Source of the DNA: Amanita rubescens
Taxonomy: Eukaryota; Basidiomycota; Agaricomycetes; Agaricales; Amanitaceae
Reading direction: 5' to 3'
Length of the DNA: 57,112 nt
Assembly: GCA_015039365.1 (NCBI GenBank)
Contig: WION01000330.1
Location: 1 to 57,112 of the forward strand
The translations under genes were made by a program, and so were the position numbers. The notes beneath the pieces were generated by a model. That model was not told the DNA's origin. It saw nothing but the letters and a program-made list of their open reading frames with translations, and did not search any database. Position 1 is the first letter of the stretch. The number at the start of each line of letters is the position of its first letter. This document shows, one piece after another, positions 43,235-56,149 of the stretch.

Positions 43235-44485
43235 ATGACTTCTCGCTGCGTCGTCCGCGGTTCGATAAGCAAAGTGTTTGGATCTTATCATCATCATCGT
43301 GTTACTGATTCAATGTGTCATTTTAGATATTGACGAAGCATTTTATGGTCTGCTCCATTTTTTTAAATTTTATATACTTAACTTGACTTCTACAGTCCAA
43401 TCCATCTCACGTCCAGGTGAGACTGTATCGTCCCGCGATTATAAAAGGCGCATAGGTGGAAAAGGTGCAAATCAAGCAGTCGCTATTGCACGAGCGGGAG
43501 GTGCAGTTGATTTTTATGGTACCATAGGAAAGGATGGAGAATGGCTCAAAGCCGAGTTGAAAAATCATGGTATGAACATCGACGGCATCATCATCTCAGA
43601 GGTGGGTATACATTTTCCGTGATCAACGAAATGACTTGGAACTTCTGACATAGGAGTCTACTGGCCGCGCTTTGATACAAGTAGCCGATAATGGCGAGAA
43701 TTGCATCGGTAAGTACTACGGGCTCAATCTAATCTTGCTGACCGTAAATTTCAGTCTTGTTTCCCGGTGCAAATCATAGCCAACGTCACGAAGAACGGTT
43801 TGATGATGTGTCTGACGATCACCACTTTCCCGATGCCACACATTTATTGCTTCAAAATGAAATACATCCAAAATCCACCCGTTACGCTGTGGAGCATGCA
43901 CGGGGCGCAACCACCATTCTCAATCCATCCCCTCTTCCATCCCACTCTCAATTGAGCGCATTTCCCTGGAGCCTTGTCAATTGGCTCATTGTGAATGAAG
44001 GAGAAGCGGAAGATCTCTTTCGAGCTGCTGCTGATCAAGAGATTGAGAGTTGGTCGAGCACAGAAGAAATGTTGCGAATGATGTCTGCAGTGCCGTGTTT
44101 CAGAAAAACAAACATCGTATGCACTCTTGGCGCTCGCGGTGTCATGGCCATCCTACCTGATACCGATGAACCTTTTGTCACATACGTTCCCGCTGTGAAG
44201 CTGGAGACTGGCGTGAACGACACTACAGGAGCTGGTGATTGTTTTACAGGTTACTTTGTAAGAGGATTGATGAGGTTTGGACCCAATTCAAAGTTCAGAA
44301 GTGGGATAACGGAGAAGGACATTGAAGATATAATCAAATTTGCAGCGCAGGTCAGTCTCATATAGCATCGTGAATTCTTTCTTATCGTCAAACAGGCTGC
44401 GGGGATTTCTGTCGAGAGACCTGGGGCGATGGATAGTATACCTTTTGCAAATGAAGTTGAGAAGAGAGCCAGCAATACTAGTTAG
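43235..44485 (+). CDS. Ribokinase-like PfkB sugar kinase
   Basis: Phosphorylates ribose or a related sugar in the cytosol. Exon 1 is 43235-43268. A 21-base exon at 43327-43347 follows, then 43396-43601, 43654-43708 and two more. Seen: GSINIDEAFY, SISRPGETVSS, the nucleoside motif GGKGANQAVAIARAGG, DFYGTIGKDGEWLK, ALIQVADNGENCIVLFPGAN, VNWLIVNEGEAEDL and the PfkB signature DTTGAGDCFTGYF with the catalytic Asp. The tail is AAGISVERPGAMDSIPFANE, stop at 44483-44485. Reading GSINIDE needs exon 1 to end at 43268 with a GC donor (GCAAAG), a GC-AG intron. The neighbouring MAP kinase starts only 138 bp downstream. Confidence 0.88.
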
Positions 44486-44622
44486 GACTAGCACGTCGAT
44501 AGCGGCGTCCTTACACCGCGATAATCAGCACGGAGATTGCCGATTGGTTGATGGCCAAGAGCTTCCAGATCCAGCTAACATATGCCAGTGCTTAATATCG
44601 TCTAACATTTTATCCTTGAGCC

Positions 44623-46129
<1,507 letters not shown>

Positions 46130-46214
46130 ATATTGAATACTTTACGTAGGATATTATTGTAATGTTAGATTATGCAAACACGGACAAATCACTTTACTGA
46201 CTTTAAGCGTTCAC

Positions 46215-48468
46215 ATGCCCCCGCTTGGGAGTCGTTTCGTGACGAGATTCACTGCTCGACACGCGGGTTCCATCTTCATTGCCATCGTCATATTTGTCTT
46301 TATCCGTGCTGGTTTTTTTGCAGGTCACAATAATCCCGACTCAATTCTGTATCATGTTCTCAAACACTCTTCTAATGGGCCTGGGTGGCTTTCAAAGCCC
46401 ATCGTTCCTTCGGACAACCAGCGCGCCGTGATACAACATCCCATTCCTAAACTCATGGAAGATGCAGAAGTATTGTTCAAGAAGAAACTCAGTTCACAGA
46501 GTAAAACGCTAAAGGCGGCCGTTGCAGAGTACAAACGAAGATACAAGAGGAACCCTCCTAAGGGCTTTGACGAATGGTTCAAATTTGCACATCAAAACGA
46601 CGTGAAAATGATTGACGAGTATGATGGTCTCATGCAAGATTTAGAGCCATTCTGGGAGCTTCCTGGCGAAGAAATAAGAAGAAGGAGTAGACAGGTGCGT
46701 TCGCACCATTGGCGCCTACATACAAATTTCTAACTAGTTATCAGGTTGCTCAGCTTTCTTCCATCGACTTGGTACGCATTGAAGGTGGCAACGCATCGGC
46801 AGTCAAAGTACGCCAGGACGACATATTTGATGACGAAGAAGCGAACGCTCGAGCACATGGCTTCCGACGCATGATAGAACGCGTTGCTCCAAAGGTTGTA
46901 ACTATGACTCGTATCCTTTACCTTGTCAGCTCATCTGTCTAGCATCCTAGCTACCTGACATGGAGTTTCCTATCAACGCGAAGGCTGAAGGCCGTGTTCT
47001 CATTCCTTGGGAACACCGAATCTACTCCAATTTGACAATCCAAAATTCCTCTAGTTGGTATTCTAAACATTGGCGTGTCTCTTCGCTTATTTCTCCGTAG
47101 GTGGGATTGAATCTGTGCTGGGTGGCCCCTTCAAGCCGGACTGGGGAAACGATGGCAACGTATGGGAAGCATGGCGCCGTACGTGCGGTTTGCAAAGCCC
47201 AGCCCGCCGATTATATTCGTCTTTGCGTAATCCATTTGGCATGGAAGCTAACCATCACCTTGTTGCTCCCGAACAAGGACCGGGAGGTGACTTCAGATTT
47301 GTCAAAGGGACGTCTGCAGTAGTTGATTTCTGCAGCTATCCTCACGCGCACTATACGCAAGGCCACTTTTTCTCGGACTGGAGAACCATACCTGCTTTAT
47401 ACCCTGTCTTTAGTCCCGCCAAGGCCAAAGGTTTCTCGGACATCCGTATCCCCAGCCATTATTATTGGGGAAGTACACCATCATATACTTATGGTTGGGA
47501 TCCAGTAAATCTCGAGCTCAAAGATGTCGATCCAATGGAGGTTCCGTGGGAGAAGAAAATCGACAAGATATTCTGGAGAGGCGCGACAACAGGAGGGGGT
47601 ACCCATCCACCTGGATTCACGCCACGCTATCAGCGACATCGGTTAGTAAAGTTGCATTGGTCAGCGATGGTGCATTGAAAAACTGTTTCTCAAGGTTTCT
47701 TCGTATGGCTTCCGATACATCTGACACGAATCGTTCTATTACATATGCGGATCCTTCATCCAGTTCAACGAATTTTGTAACGACACAAGTTCCCGTCGCG
47801 GAATTAAACGAAGAGATAATGGATGCTGCCTTCACCAAAGCAATGGCGCCAGAATCTTATCCCGGGGGGATGGAAGCCCTACAGGCTGCCCACAGATTCG
47901 GGGATGCCGTTCCGCTGGGACGACATTGGTCTTACCGGTATCTGATTGATCTAGATGGCATGAGTTATAGTGGAAGATTTATGGCCTTCCTGGCCAGCGA
48001 TAGCGCCCCGGTCAAGTCAACGGTATACGAGGAATTCTTTTCCGACTGGATACAACCATGGTTAGTGATGTTCTAATAAATTATTGTCCATCTTACGTGC
48101 AAACAATTTAGGGTGCATTATATACCATTGTCAATGTCGTACAAGGAAATATACAACCTCTACGCCTATTTCACTGGGCCAACGAAAGCAACTTTAGTAG
48201 CTGCAAATTCTACACTGGCTAATGTGCCACTTGGAAGCAGGCGTTCTGTAGAAGGTGATAAACGATTGAGAAGGATCGCGCGTGCGGGGAAACAGTGGAA
48301 GAAAACAATAGGAAGGAAAGTTGATATGGAAGGTTAGCATGGTATATTACTCGTCAAGGATCTATCTCATCTGAACCATATCTAGTTTACGTTTACAGAC
48401 TCTGCCTGGAGTGGGCAAGATTGTGGGCGGATGATAGGGATGCCATGACATTTACACCGTGGATGTGA
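46215..48468 (+). CDS. GT90/CAP10-like glycosyltransferase, type II membrane protein
   Basis: A Golgi-type glycosyltransferase related to fungal capsule-associated CAP10 and animal POGLUT/Rumi. The N-terminus has a short cytosolic part and a signal anchor (GSIFIAIVIFVFIRAGFFAG). The stem has AAVAEYKRRYKRNPPKGFDE and WFKFAHQNDVKMIDEYD, the usual fungal GT90 lead-in. The catalytic part contains GFSDIRIPSHYYWG, WEKKIDKIFWRGATTGGG, HWSYRYLIDLDGMSYSGRFM and VHYIPLSMSYKEIYNL. The last exon gives VYVYRLCLEWARLWADDRDA, stop at 48466-48468. Six introns restore one frame, and the length of about 620 residues is normal. The acceptor is not known. Confidence 0.88.
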
Positions 48469-48657
48469 ACATTGGACTGTTGGCTGTACTATTCGCTTTC
48501 CCTTCACGACTATGCATTTCGTGTCTTTAATTTTACCCCGAGCAGTGATATATTACAAAGCGTCCTAGTTTGGCCATCCCTGAAAACACGTTACTGATGC
48601 ATGGCTTATCGATAAAGCTTAAAAGTACTGCTAGACGCTAACGTCTAAGCAGCCGAC

Positions 48658-50248
48658 ATGACCTATCCCTTGAACAATGCAGGCATATTGACCCCGCTGA
48701 GCCGAATGGCTTCTCCCACACTATCAGCCGGTATTCCAGCTCCTGACTACTCTACATCGCCCAGCGCCGGATCGTTCGGGTTCAGACGAACTGCAAGCGT
48801 GAGCGACTTCCAGGTCGAGAAATCCAGGCACAAGAGGTCGAACTCTCAGGAGCGAGCTGGTTATGACGAAGAAGCCGTGTACCGAGAAAGTATTGCAAGG
48901 TTGCTCATTGCAAAGGCTGTACCATTCAGCATTAGCGGAAGAATGCCTGTGGACGCAAACGAGTTGATACTATTCTTCCGTACTAAAGTAAGTCACTACC
49001 AATAATAGTACCATCCCTCATCGTTTGGTTACTACTTCATTACTCTTACCTGCTGTTGACAGAGTGGAATTACGCATGCTTTAGATTTCCCGATTGATTT
49101 GGATTACGCGGCGCCGCCTGCGCTGGAGGCTTTGATCGGGGCCTGCAGACCACATCAGACGAGCGACTCGAATGATTACGTCGATAGAGAATCATTGTTT
49201 TATCCAACAAACCTGCCATTGACCGTGTCCCTTGAACTTGCTAATTACCCGATCTTGGATGCCATACGCGCTGGGTTTTTTCCGAGCCTCGAGCCGGATA
49301 AATACCTGATAGCCACGAGAGACAAGCTAGAAGTGTTGGTTAACGGGGGTAGAATGGGCGTCCAACCTAGGATGTTGAGGAGTGATGGAAGAGTGGCCAC
49401 CATTGTCGTGACCCTACCCGTGCGGTTTCGCGGTGGTGCGCTGGTAATTCAGAGCGAAGACGGTAGGGTCGAAAAGTACCATGGGAGAGGCGGAAAACCC
49501 GGAGACATCGAGTGGGTCGCGTTCTTGAATGAATGCGAATACGAAATGGAGACGGTCACGAAAGGATGCAGGATGACTGTATCGTACGGCGTGCATATCA
49601 AACCACATGGCTCTGCAAGTTTAATGGAACCGAGCGACAACTTTTTGGACCTCATCTCTCCCATTTTAAATCTGTCGAGAGGAAGGAAGATTGCGTTTTA
49701 TCTCAATAATGATTACGGAATCAATCCATCTGAAGTTCTCGCAGATTCGCTGGTTCCCAAGGTATGCACGTCCTCCGATTCGGAGTCGGTTATACCAAAT
49801 TTGTTCGTCTGATCATGTTATGTATCAGCTCAAAGGTGGTGATGCTCTGCTATACCACTCACTCAAGCTATACAAGCTGAGCCCGGAACTCCAATACACA
49901 GCAGGTGGTTATATCTGGCCCGTAGATCGCATTGTTGACCTGTTAGGTGACGTTGAACATTCGAGGCCAGCATTTCCAGGTAGCACGTCATTCTTCGTGG
50001 CACACAGGCCTTCGGACCAGGTGCCTATGAGAGGTACTTTCAGTGTTTATTCGGATGCAGATGACGAGGAGATGGCAACCCTGAGAGCTCGTGTCGAGAC
50101 TAGCGGCGCAGTTCCCCTATCGGAGGCTGAGGTGACGATCCTGAGCGAGCCTGCACCAGTAGCAGGAAGGGAGCGTGTGTACTTCGTTTCTCAGGCAGAC
50201 CTCGAGAAGCTGGTGGTCAACGTCTTGATTGTTATCTTCGTTCCCTGA
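48658..50248 (+). CDS. Probable 2-oxoglutarate/Fe(II) oxygenase-fold protein
   Basis: Three exons (introns about 48988-49062 and 49762-49828). The N-terminus is Ser-rich and probably disordered (up to about residue 70). The core has TLPVRFRGGALVIQSEDGRV, IEWVAFLNECEYEMETVTKG and CRMTVSYGVHI. This strand order recalls the fungal prolyl-hydroxylase-like family, where the pattern is LPxPHEGGxLxVxH followed by WxAFYSDCEHEV and RVTLTYNL. Here the His of PHEGG is Arg (RFRGG), although a CEYE similar to the CEHE block remains. Catalytic metal binding is therefore in doubt. The third exon has YTAGGYIWPVDRIVDLLGDV and a hydrophobic C-terminus ending VIFVP at 50248. The fold call is inference from pattern only. 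Confidence 0.55.
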
Positions 50249-51317
50249 TTGTTGATTTTTATATCAGTTGCTATTGTCTTGTTTGTACTTTGATGGATAC
50301 CTTTGAACCACCATGTCAGTAAGAACTTCCAGAGTGGATGCATCAGCTGGCAACAGGGGAAAATTCTGACAACATCTGATTGTCTGCACTCAGACAACCA
50401 GCTGTATTATTGTATCTGTTGACAAGGTCATTAGGCAGTGATTAAGATAGTAAGCCATGCATATAATTATTGTGTCCTGTGATCTGAAATACAGGTAAGA
50501 ATACAAATAGATCAATTGACTGGGAAGGCCATAAGAGGGTCAGACAGTTGGATCATTTTAGTGAGTTATACATTTAAATGAATTGATTGCAAGACACCCA
50601 GGTCATCAGACACCCACTATCATTTATAATTATTAATACCAGATGGTGAGACAATAAGACAATAAGGCAGTCATGTTATGTCCAATAAAAAGGCCACCAA
50701 ACAAAATGTTGGCCAGACCACCAAGCAGTTGGATAGTCCAACCATCAAGAAGTCAGAACACCAAATGATCAGATGACCAGATGGCTACACCAGTTGGGCT
50801 ATCTGACAGTAAAACAACCTGTTACGTTTGTTCGTCCACTGATAAGTCAAGCCTATCAGGTACCGTAGGTTCCTCAAGGGAGTTCCGGCACTTAAGAACG
50901 TTCAAAGAATAAGAGTGTTATCAGATAAGTCCTCAAGGGAGCTTAGATGATAATGAGACAGATTTTGACTGTTAAAACTAGACTGAGGTCTAGTCGTATA
51001 TTTGCGTAGTTTATATAGTACAAAGTATATATGCAAATATAGTAAGTAGGAATGCATGTGATAACGAAACGGTTGCATGTGATAATGAAATGGTTTACAT
51101 GTGATAATCGACATGCATGTGATAAAATGGAATAGCATATGATAAACGATGAATGTTCCAGAAGGAACGCATATGCAAACAGAGGTGATGACATAGGAGG
51201 AATAGGAGAAACGATGATAAGATAAGAAAAAGATAGGCCATGACGTACGTTTGTAACACAACCAGATCTTTAAATAACTAAATTGTGAGACTGTTGGGCA
51301 AAGTTCAGAGATTCTAC
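50249..51317. other. AT-rich spacer entering the repeat region
   Basis: No gene is seen. The composition shifts to A/T-rich with many short CAG/CCA words (for example CAGATGACCAGATGG near 50770). A degenerate repeat of CATGTGATAA follows at 51054-51146. Minus-strand frames at 50902-51261 are products of these repeats. Confidence 0.5.
51054..51146. repeat. Short direct repeat of (G)CATGTGATAA
   Basis: GCATGTGATAA, TGCATGTGATAATG, TACATGTGATAATCG, GCATGTGATAAAATGG and GCATATGATAAACG occur in a row with spacing of 20-24 bases. A degenerate tandem repeat, possibly seeded by slippage; no function is evident. Confidence 0.7.
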
Positions 51318-51482
51318 TGTTACAAACACAGTACAGACTCCTACATTATGATTACATGACACGTTGGACATGCTTACTTTTTCGTATGTATATGCCTACC
51401 CCTTGCCCAATCCCCATTATGTTCACCACATATGGACTACCTCGTTCCCTTATCAATCCCCATTCCATTTACCCTGTGCCTA
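51318..51482 (+). mobile_element. Truncated copia-type LTR fragment, plus orientation
   Basis: TGTTACAAACACAGTACAGA and the following 145 bases match the minus strand of 56149-55985 with about 90% identity (TGTTACAAACACGGTACGGA there). The match stops at about 51482. This end is inverted relative to the LTR at 55633-56149, so it is not the 3' LTR of the element between them. Confidence 0.75.
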
Positions 51483-51500
51483 GGCCCTAGGGATTCGAAG

Positions 51501-51680
51501 TCCAGTTGATAGGACTGGAAAAAGACCAGGACCGGACCAGGACTGGACCAGTTGCAACCGGACCATCAGTTGCAGTTGCCTAGTTTTGTGGGAGCAACCA
51601 GTTGCAGTCTTTCAATTTTGGGAAAAACAAAAGACTGGCCAACTTAGACCAGTTGCAACCAGTTGCAACTGGCTATTTGC
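51501..51680. repeat. Degenerate repeat of GGACCAGTTGCAACC
   Basis: Variants of GACCAGTTGCAACC recur at least six times, for example at about 51545 and 51650 (CCAGTTGCAACCAGTTGCAA). An earlier sub-array GACCAGGACCGGACCAGGAC lies at about 51525. A low-complexity array beside the LTR fragment. Confidence 0.7.
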
Positions 51681-51871
51681 AAAGACCAATGTCTGTATGC
51701 ACATGCCCATAATTTATGGCACATTTCCAACAATATTTCAGTCATTGTATGCCAGTGACATCATCAGTTTCTACCAAAGAGATTGAGCCCAGTCATGGTC
51801 AAGCTTGGGCTTGTAGATGGAGTATTCAATTGTTTCTAGGGTTTTTTGGGTCACTGAATCCAATGGTGATA

Positions 51872-53630
51872 TCAGCATAGTACACAAACTGGCTGAAAAT
51901 ATGCCAGAATGATTTTGAGCATTGTGCCAACATTGACAAAGAAATCATCAAAGAGATCACCAAAGAGGACAAGTCTCAGGCCTGGACTTGATAAGGCCCA
52001 TAGACAGCAATTAAATCCTAAATTTTTGAAGGATTTATCAGCTTGTTTATTCCAAGCCCATGAGGCTTGTTTGAGGCCATAAATAGCCTTTTTAAGTCTG
52101 TATACCTTCTTTTCTTGATTTTTGATTACATAGCCTTCAGGTTGTGTCATATATACATCCGCTTCAAGATCTCTGTATAAAAAGGCAGTCTTGACATCGA
52201 GTGCTTCTATATCCCAGTTTTCTAGCACTGCAATGGCGAATAGAAGGCGAATAGTCTCATATCGAGCTACTGGTGAAAAAGTTTCATTGTAATCAATTCC
52301 AGGTCTTTGGGAAAATCCTTTGGCAACTAAACGTGCCTTTTTCCTGCCATTGGATTTTAAGACGAATACCCATCGACATTTGATGGCTATTCTTCCAGGA
52401 GGAAGATCTGCTAATTCCCATATATTTCTAGTGTTTAATGATTTAATTTCTTCATCCATAGAAATTTTCCATTTCTCATAGTTTGAGGGATTATTGATAC
52501 ACATTTTACTGATGTCTCTGTAATTGTATGGAACAGTATCATCATCTTTTGCATATATTGCCTGTGCAAATAAATGATGTATTAATTCTGTGCCATTTTC
52601 TTTAACGATTTTCTGTGTCCAAATATTCATAGCCTTTTGGTGATATTCTTTTAAGATGCGTATGCTAGTAGCAGTATGTGTGATTTGAAATCTTAGAATA
52701 TCTTCAACTTCTTTATCAGAAGAAGATTTTTGTTCTTCTAAGTCTTTTAATAAATCATACATGACATCTTTTTTATCTGAGATTTCTTTTTCTATCTCAA
52801 GTATAGGTTTATCACCATAAGTATTATCTGGTTGAATAACTGGGACCCTGAGACGATCAGATCGACGAAGTGGAATATCAGGATTTCTGATAGTTCTAGT
52901 TTGACGGGTTTTTGGTCTAGGAGGTGGAGAAGGAGGTTTATTCCTTCTTGGTCCTTTGTACGCATCTTCAAGATCCAAGTGAGATTTGTCAATGGGTTGA
53001 TCTGATTCTTGAACACCCCTTGATTTGGTATCCTCATCTTTTTCTGATTTGACTGATTTAAAGGATTCTTCATCAGAACCATCATGATCAGAAGGATCAT
53101 CATTATCGCTATTAGGTCCAGGATAAGACTTTGTATCTGGAAATGTCTTCCTAGTATCTATCTCATCTAAATTAATAAATGGGTTTATATCTTCATTTTC
53201 TTCTGGAATAGGCCTGAGTCTATCAAGATTCTTGGTTGCAATATCTTGAGTTTTGCTCTCTCTAGGGAATTTGGATTCATTGAACTGTGCTTGGGTGGAT
53301 ATGACGAGTTTATTATCATGTGTCATGAAGCAGTATGCTTTTGCATTCGGTTCATATCCAATAAATGTCATCTCTTCAGATTTAGGAGACAACTTGTTTT
53401 TTGTGCAATTCTTTTGGGATAAAGACCCAAGCAGTGCATCCAAATACTTTAAAGTATGAAACGTCAGGTTTATCCTTGGTTAAGTTTTGTACTGGTGTAG
53501 ACCAGTCTGTACGTCTAAGTGGGGTACAATTGTAAATATGTTTACAGACCCTAAATATTCCTGGACCTTTCTTCATATGGAAAGATTTGTCATCCAAACA
53601 TTTCCAAGCCATTCTGTATATGGAAAGCAT
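51872..53630 (-). mobile_element. Ty1/copia pol: end of integrase, linker and first half of reverse transcriptase
   Basis: Minus-strand open frame. It starts with the C-terminal integrase block (IYNCTPLRRTDWSTPVQNLT, DVSYFKVFGCTAWVFIPKEL), then the polar linker with LSPKSEEMTFIGYEPNAKAY. A long acidic stretch with SDRLRVP follows. Reverse transcriptase begins NYEKWKISMDEEIKSLNTRN and continues KCRWVFVLKSNGRKKARLVA, GIDYNETFSPVARYETIRLL, DIEALDVKTAFLYRDLEADV and KAIYGLKQASWAWNKQAD. The frame then leaves the family after KSFKNLGF, so the catalytic YVDD and RNase H are missing. A frame join near 53400 (integrase to linker) is also broken. A dead fragment. Confidence 0.85.
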
Positions 53631-53652
53631 CTAGAACATGTCAACTAAATAT

Positions 53653-53800
53653 CTCTTGACCTTTCCTTTTATGGTAAGGACCTAGAGCGCATCATCCAGC
53701 ATTTCTTGACCTTTCCTTTTATGGTAAGGACCTAGACTCGCACATCATCCAGCATTTCTTGACCTTTCCTTCTATGGGAAGTTTCTAAACATCACATAAA
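53653..53800. repeat. Tandem repeat, about 60-bp unit, resembling adjacent pol sequence
   Basis: Three units of TTGACCTTTCCTTTTATGGT then AAGGACCTAGA...CATCATCCAGCATTTC. The neighbouring pol coding sequence at 53559-53602 reads TGGACCTTTCTTCATATGGA then AAGATTTGTCATCCAAACATTTC, clearly the same motif. The array therefore seems to be an expansion of pol sequence. Confidence 0.75.
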
Positions 53801-53849
53801 CATTCAGTTCTGGGCCCTTTCTTTTATGGTTTCCCTGCATCACAAACAA

Positions 53850-54940
53850 TCCATACAAGGTTGCATGCAACCACTACTAAGCTTATTGTGGTTTATGCCA
53901 ACCATTTCTGATCTTTTATTGTGATTATGGTATCTCATGTCCATAAGACCATTGCATACAGTTTCACGCAACCATTGCTAAACTTGTTGTGGTTTATATC
54001 AACCACTTCTCATTATGGCATCTCCAAATGACCATAAGATCATTATGCATGGTTGCATGCAACCACCACTAAGCTTATTGTGGTTTATGCCAACCACTTC
54101 TGATCCTTGATTCTCATTGCAGTATGTCATGACCATAAGATCATTACATATGGTTGCATGCAACCATTACTAAACTTATTCTGGTCTACACCAACCACTT
54201 CTAAACCTTCACTCTGATTATGGTATTTCACAACCATAAGGTCATCACACATGCTTGCACTCAACCATTGCTGAACTTGTTCTGGTATGTGCCAACCATT
54301 TCTGATTGCAGTATGTCATGACCATAGGGTCATTGCACATGGTTGGATGCAACCACTGCTAAACTTATCGTGGTTCATGAGAACCATTTCTGAACTCTCA
54401 TTCTGATTGTAGTATGTCATGACCATAAGATTATTGCATGTGGTTACATGCAGCCATTGCTAAACTCATTCTGGTATATGCCAACCACATCTGAACCTTT
54501 ATCCTGATTGTGTCAGTATCTCATGACCATAGTATCATTACACATGGTTGCATGCAACCACTGCTGAAGTAGTTGCAGTTTATGCCAGCCATTTCTCAAC
54601 CTTTATTCTGGTTGTAGTACATGACAACCATAACATCAAGTTACACATGATTGCATGCAGCCATTGTTAAACACACTGTGGTTTATGTCAACCACTTACT
54701 ATATGAACTTCCTCTATTCTGACTGTAGTATGTCATGATCATAACTAAATGCTTTCTGGTCTGTACTAACCACCTTTTACCTTTATAGTCTTTCATGACC
54801 ATAAAGCTATCATATATGGTTGTACTATAAACCCATTTCATAATGTTATGGTACACCAAGACAATAAAACTATTGACCATGGTTGTATAAAACCACTGCT
54901 GAACCAGTTGTGGTCTATACCAACCACTTCTAGCAAAAAA
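53850..54940. repeat. Degenerate tandem array, about 100-bp unit, 10-12 copies
   Basis: Each unit carries GGTTGCATGCAACCACTGCT, then AAACTTATTGTGGTTTATGC, then CAACCACTTCTGA and a TATGTCATGACCATAAGATC end. Units begin near 53861, 53956, 54048, 54149, 54250, 54338, 54440, 54543, 54648, 54745, 54814 and 54876. Lengths vary from about 60 to 105 bases, and similarity falls toward the right end. TTGCATGCAA is palindromic. The array replaces the integrase catalytic core of the copia element. Confidence 0.85.
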
Positions 54941-55098
54941 TAGTGATGAATATGTAAGCAAATAAAGTGACAAGATTATGTAAGCAGTGAGCACATGGAT
55001 TATGTAAACATCCAACCTGTTGTACCCAATAGTTTGCTATATTGTACCTCATTTTATAGTAAATGTTGGATGTGTTTGGAACAGAATACGCTAATCGG

Positions 55099-55632
55099 TT
55101 ATCTGATCAAGTCAGTATGAACTAGTTCAAATGGTTTTGAAGCTCTTTTATCTGTATCTGGAAAACTTTGTGAAACAGCTTTTCCTTTAACACATCCTTT
55201 ACAAGGATCATTAGTGGTGGGTAAAGGTAACCTGGGTTTGCCCATTTTTATTATTTGTTTTGAAGGATGTCCTAGATGTTGATGCCAAATCTCCCAATTG
55301 ATCACATTATGCATCGGGACTAGTAAGCTCCAAGCTTTTGGCTTATATATTTCACCATTAATCCACATTAATGTGTCATCACCTAATGTGGGAGTTCCTT
55401 CGATGTAAGGAACTTCAGAAGAACGTTTGAGACTAAAAATAATTTTCTTGTTATCTTGTCTTGCAATTAGACCTTGTTTGCATAAGGTTCCATTGCTTAT
55501 TAATCTAAGTATTGTGCTTGGCATGTAGAGAACAGGGTGTAATCAAATTTGATTCACTGTGCCATTTGATAGTTGATGGGAAAGTATAACTGTACCTTCA
55601 CCTAATATTTGAGATTGTGAATCAGCGGTAAT
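55099..55632 (-). mobile_element. Ty1/copia pol: protease tail and GAG-pre-integrase domain
   Basis: Reads ADSQSQILGEGTVIL (protease-distal region), then YMPSTILRLISNGTLCKQGL, the zinc-binding-type block INWEIWHQHLGHPSKQIIK with CKGCVKGKAVSQSF, and then SKPFELVHTDLIR where the integrase core starts. A stop follows at once (55099-55101). The first coding words lie directly against the LTR end at 55633, so gag and most of the protease are missing. Confidence 0.85.
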
Positions 55633-56149
55633 TGTTATGATCACGTCAATCTCCACCTACAATGTGTCCACGCTATGAGCACTTGACAAAGTAGACTAAG
55701 TCCAACAGACAAGTCAAACAATAGGTGAATGAATAAGCTAAGTAATAAGACGACTAGAAGAAGTCTTATACTTGAGAGTGATAATGAATGGAGTATGTAC
55801 GACGTTCTTTAGGCGAGATGAGATGTGATATTGACAAGAACAAACTAAGTCGAACTTAGGGTTTGATGCTACAGTACATCGGTTTATATACATGTACAGA
55901 AACACAGCCATATCGTAAGTGGAACTAAGGCGATAGCAAGTATAGGCGGAACAGGGGCATAAGGATGATACGCGTATGAACAAGGAGTTGGGCATAGGGT
56001 AAACGGAATGGGGATCGATAAGGGAACGAGGTGGTCTGTATGTGGTGAACATAATGGAGATTGGATAAGGGGTAGGCATATACGAAAAAGTAAGCATGTC
56101 CGACGTGTCATGTAATCATAATGTAGGAGTCCGTACCGTGTTTGTAACA
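55633..56149 (-). mobile_element. Copia-type long terminal repeat (about 517 bp)
   Basis: The minus strand begins TGTTACAAACACGGTACGGA at 56149 and ends ATCATAACA at 55633, so the ends are TGTTA...TAACA. A TATA-like ATGTATATAAACCGATG lies at about 55880-55895, suited to an LTR promoter. The internal sequence starts mid-pol straight after it. Flanking five-base words do not match, so this is either a rearranged 5' LTR or a solo LTR with lost duplication. Confidence 0.65.

Noticed and set aside
50902..51261. A 119-codon minus-strand frame with hydrophobic Tyr/Cys/His repeats.
   Set aside because: It is a translation of the CATGTGATAA-type repeats, not a gene.
51872..53443. Intact copia reverse transcriptase.
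   Set aside because: The frame leaves the family after the KQASWAWNKQAD block; no YVDD or RNase H follows and the integrase core is missing.
53850..54940. CRISPR-like array because of regular palindromic units.
   Set aside because: Units are about 100 bp, degenerate throughout with no distinct spacers, and the genome is fungal; it is a tandem repeat.
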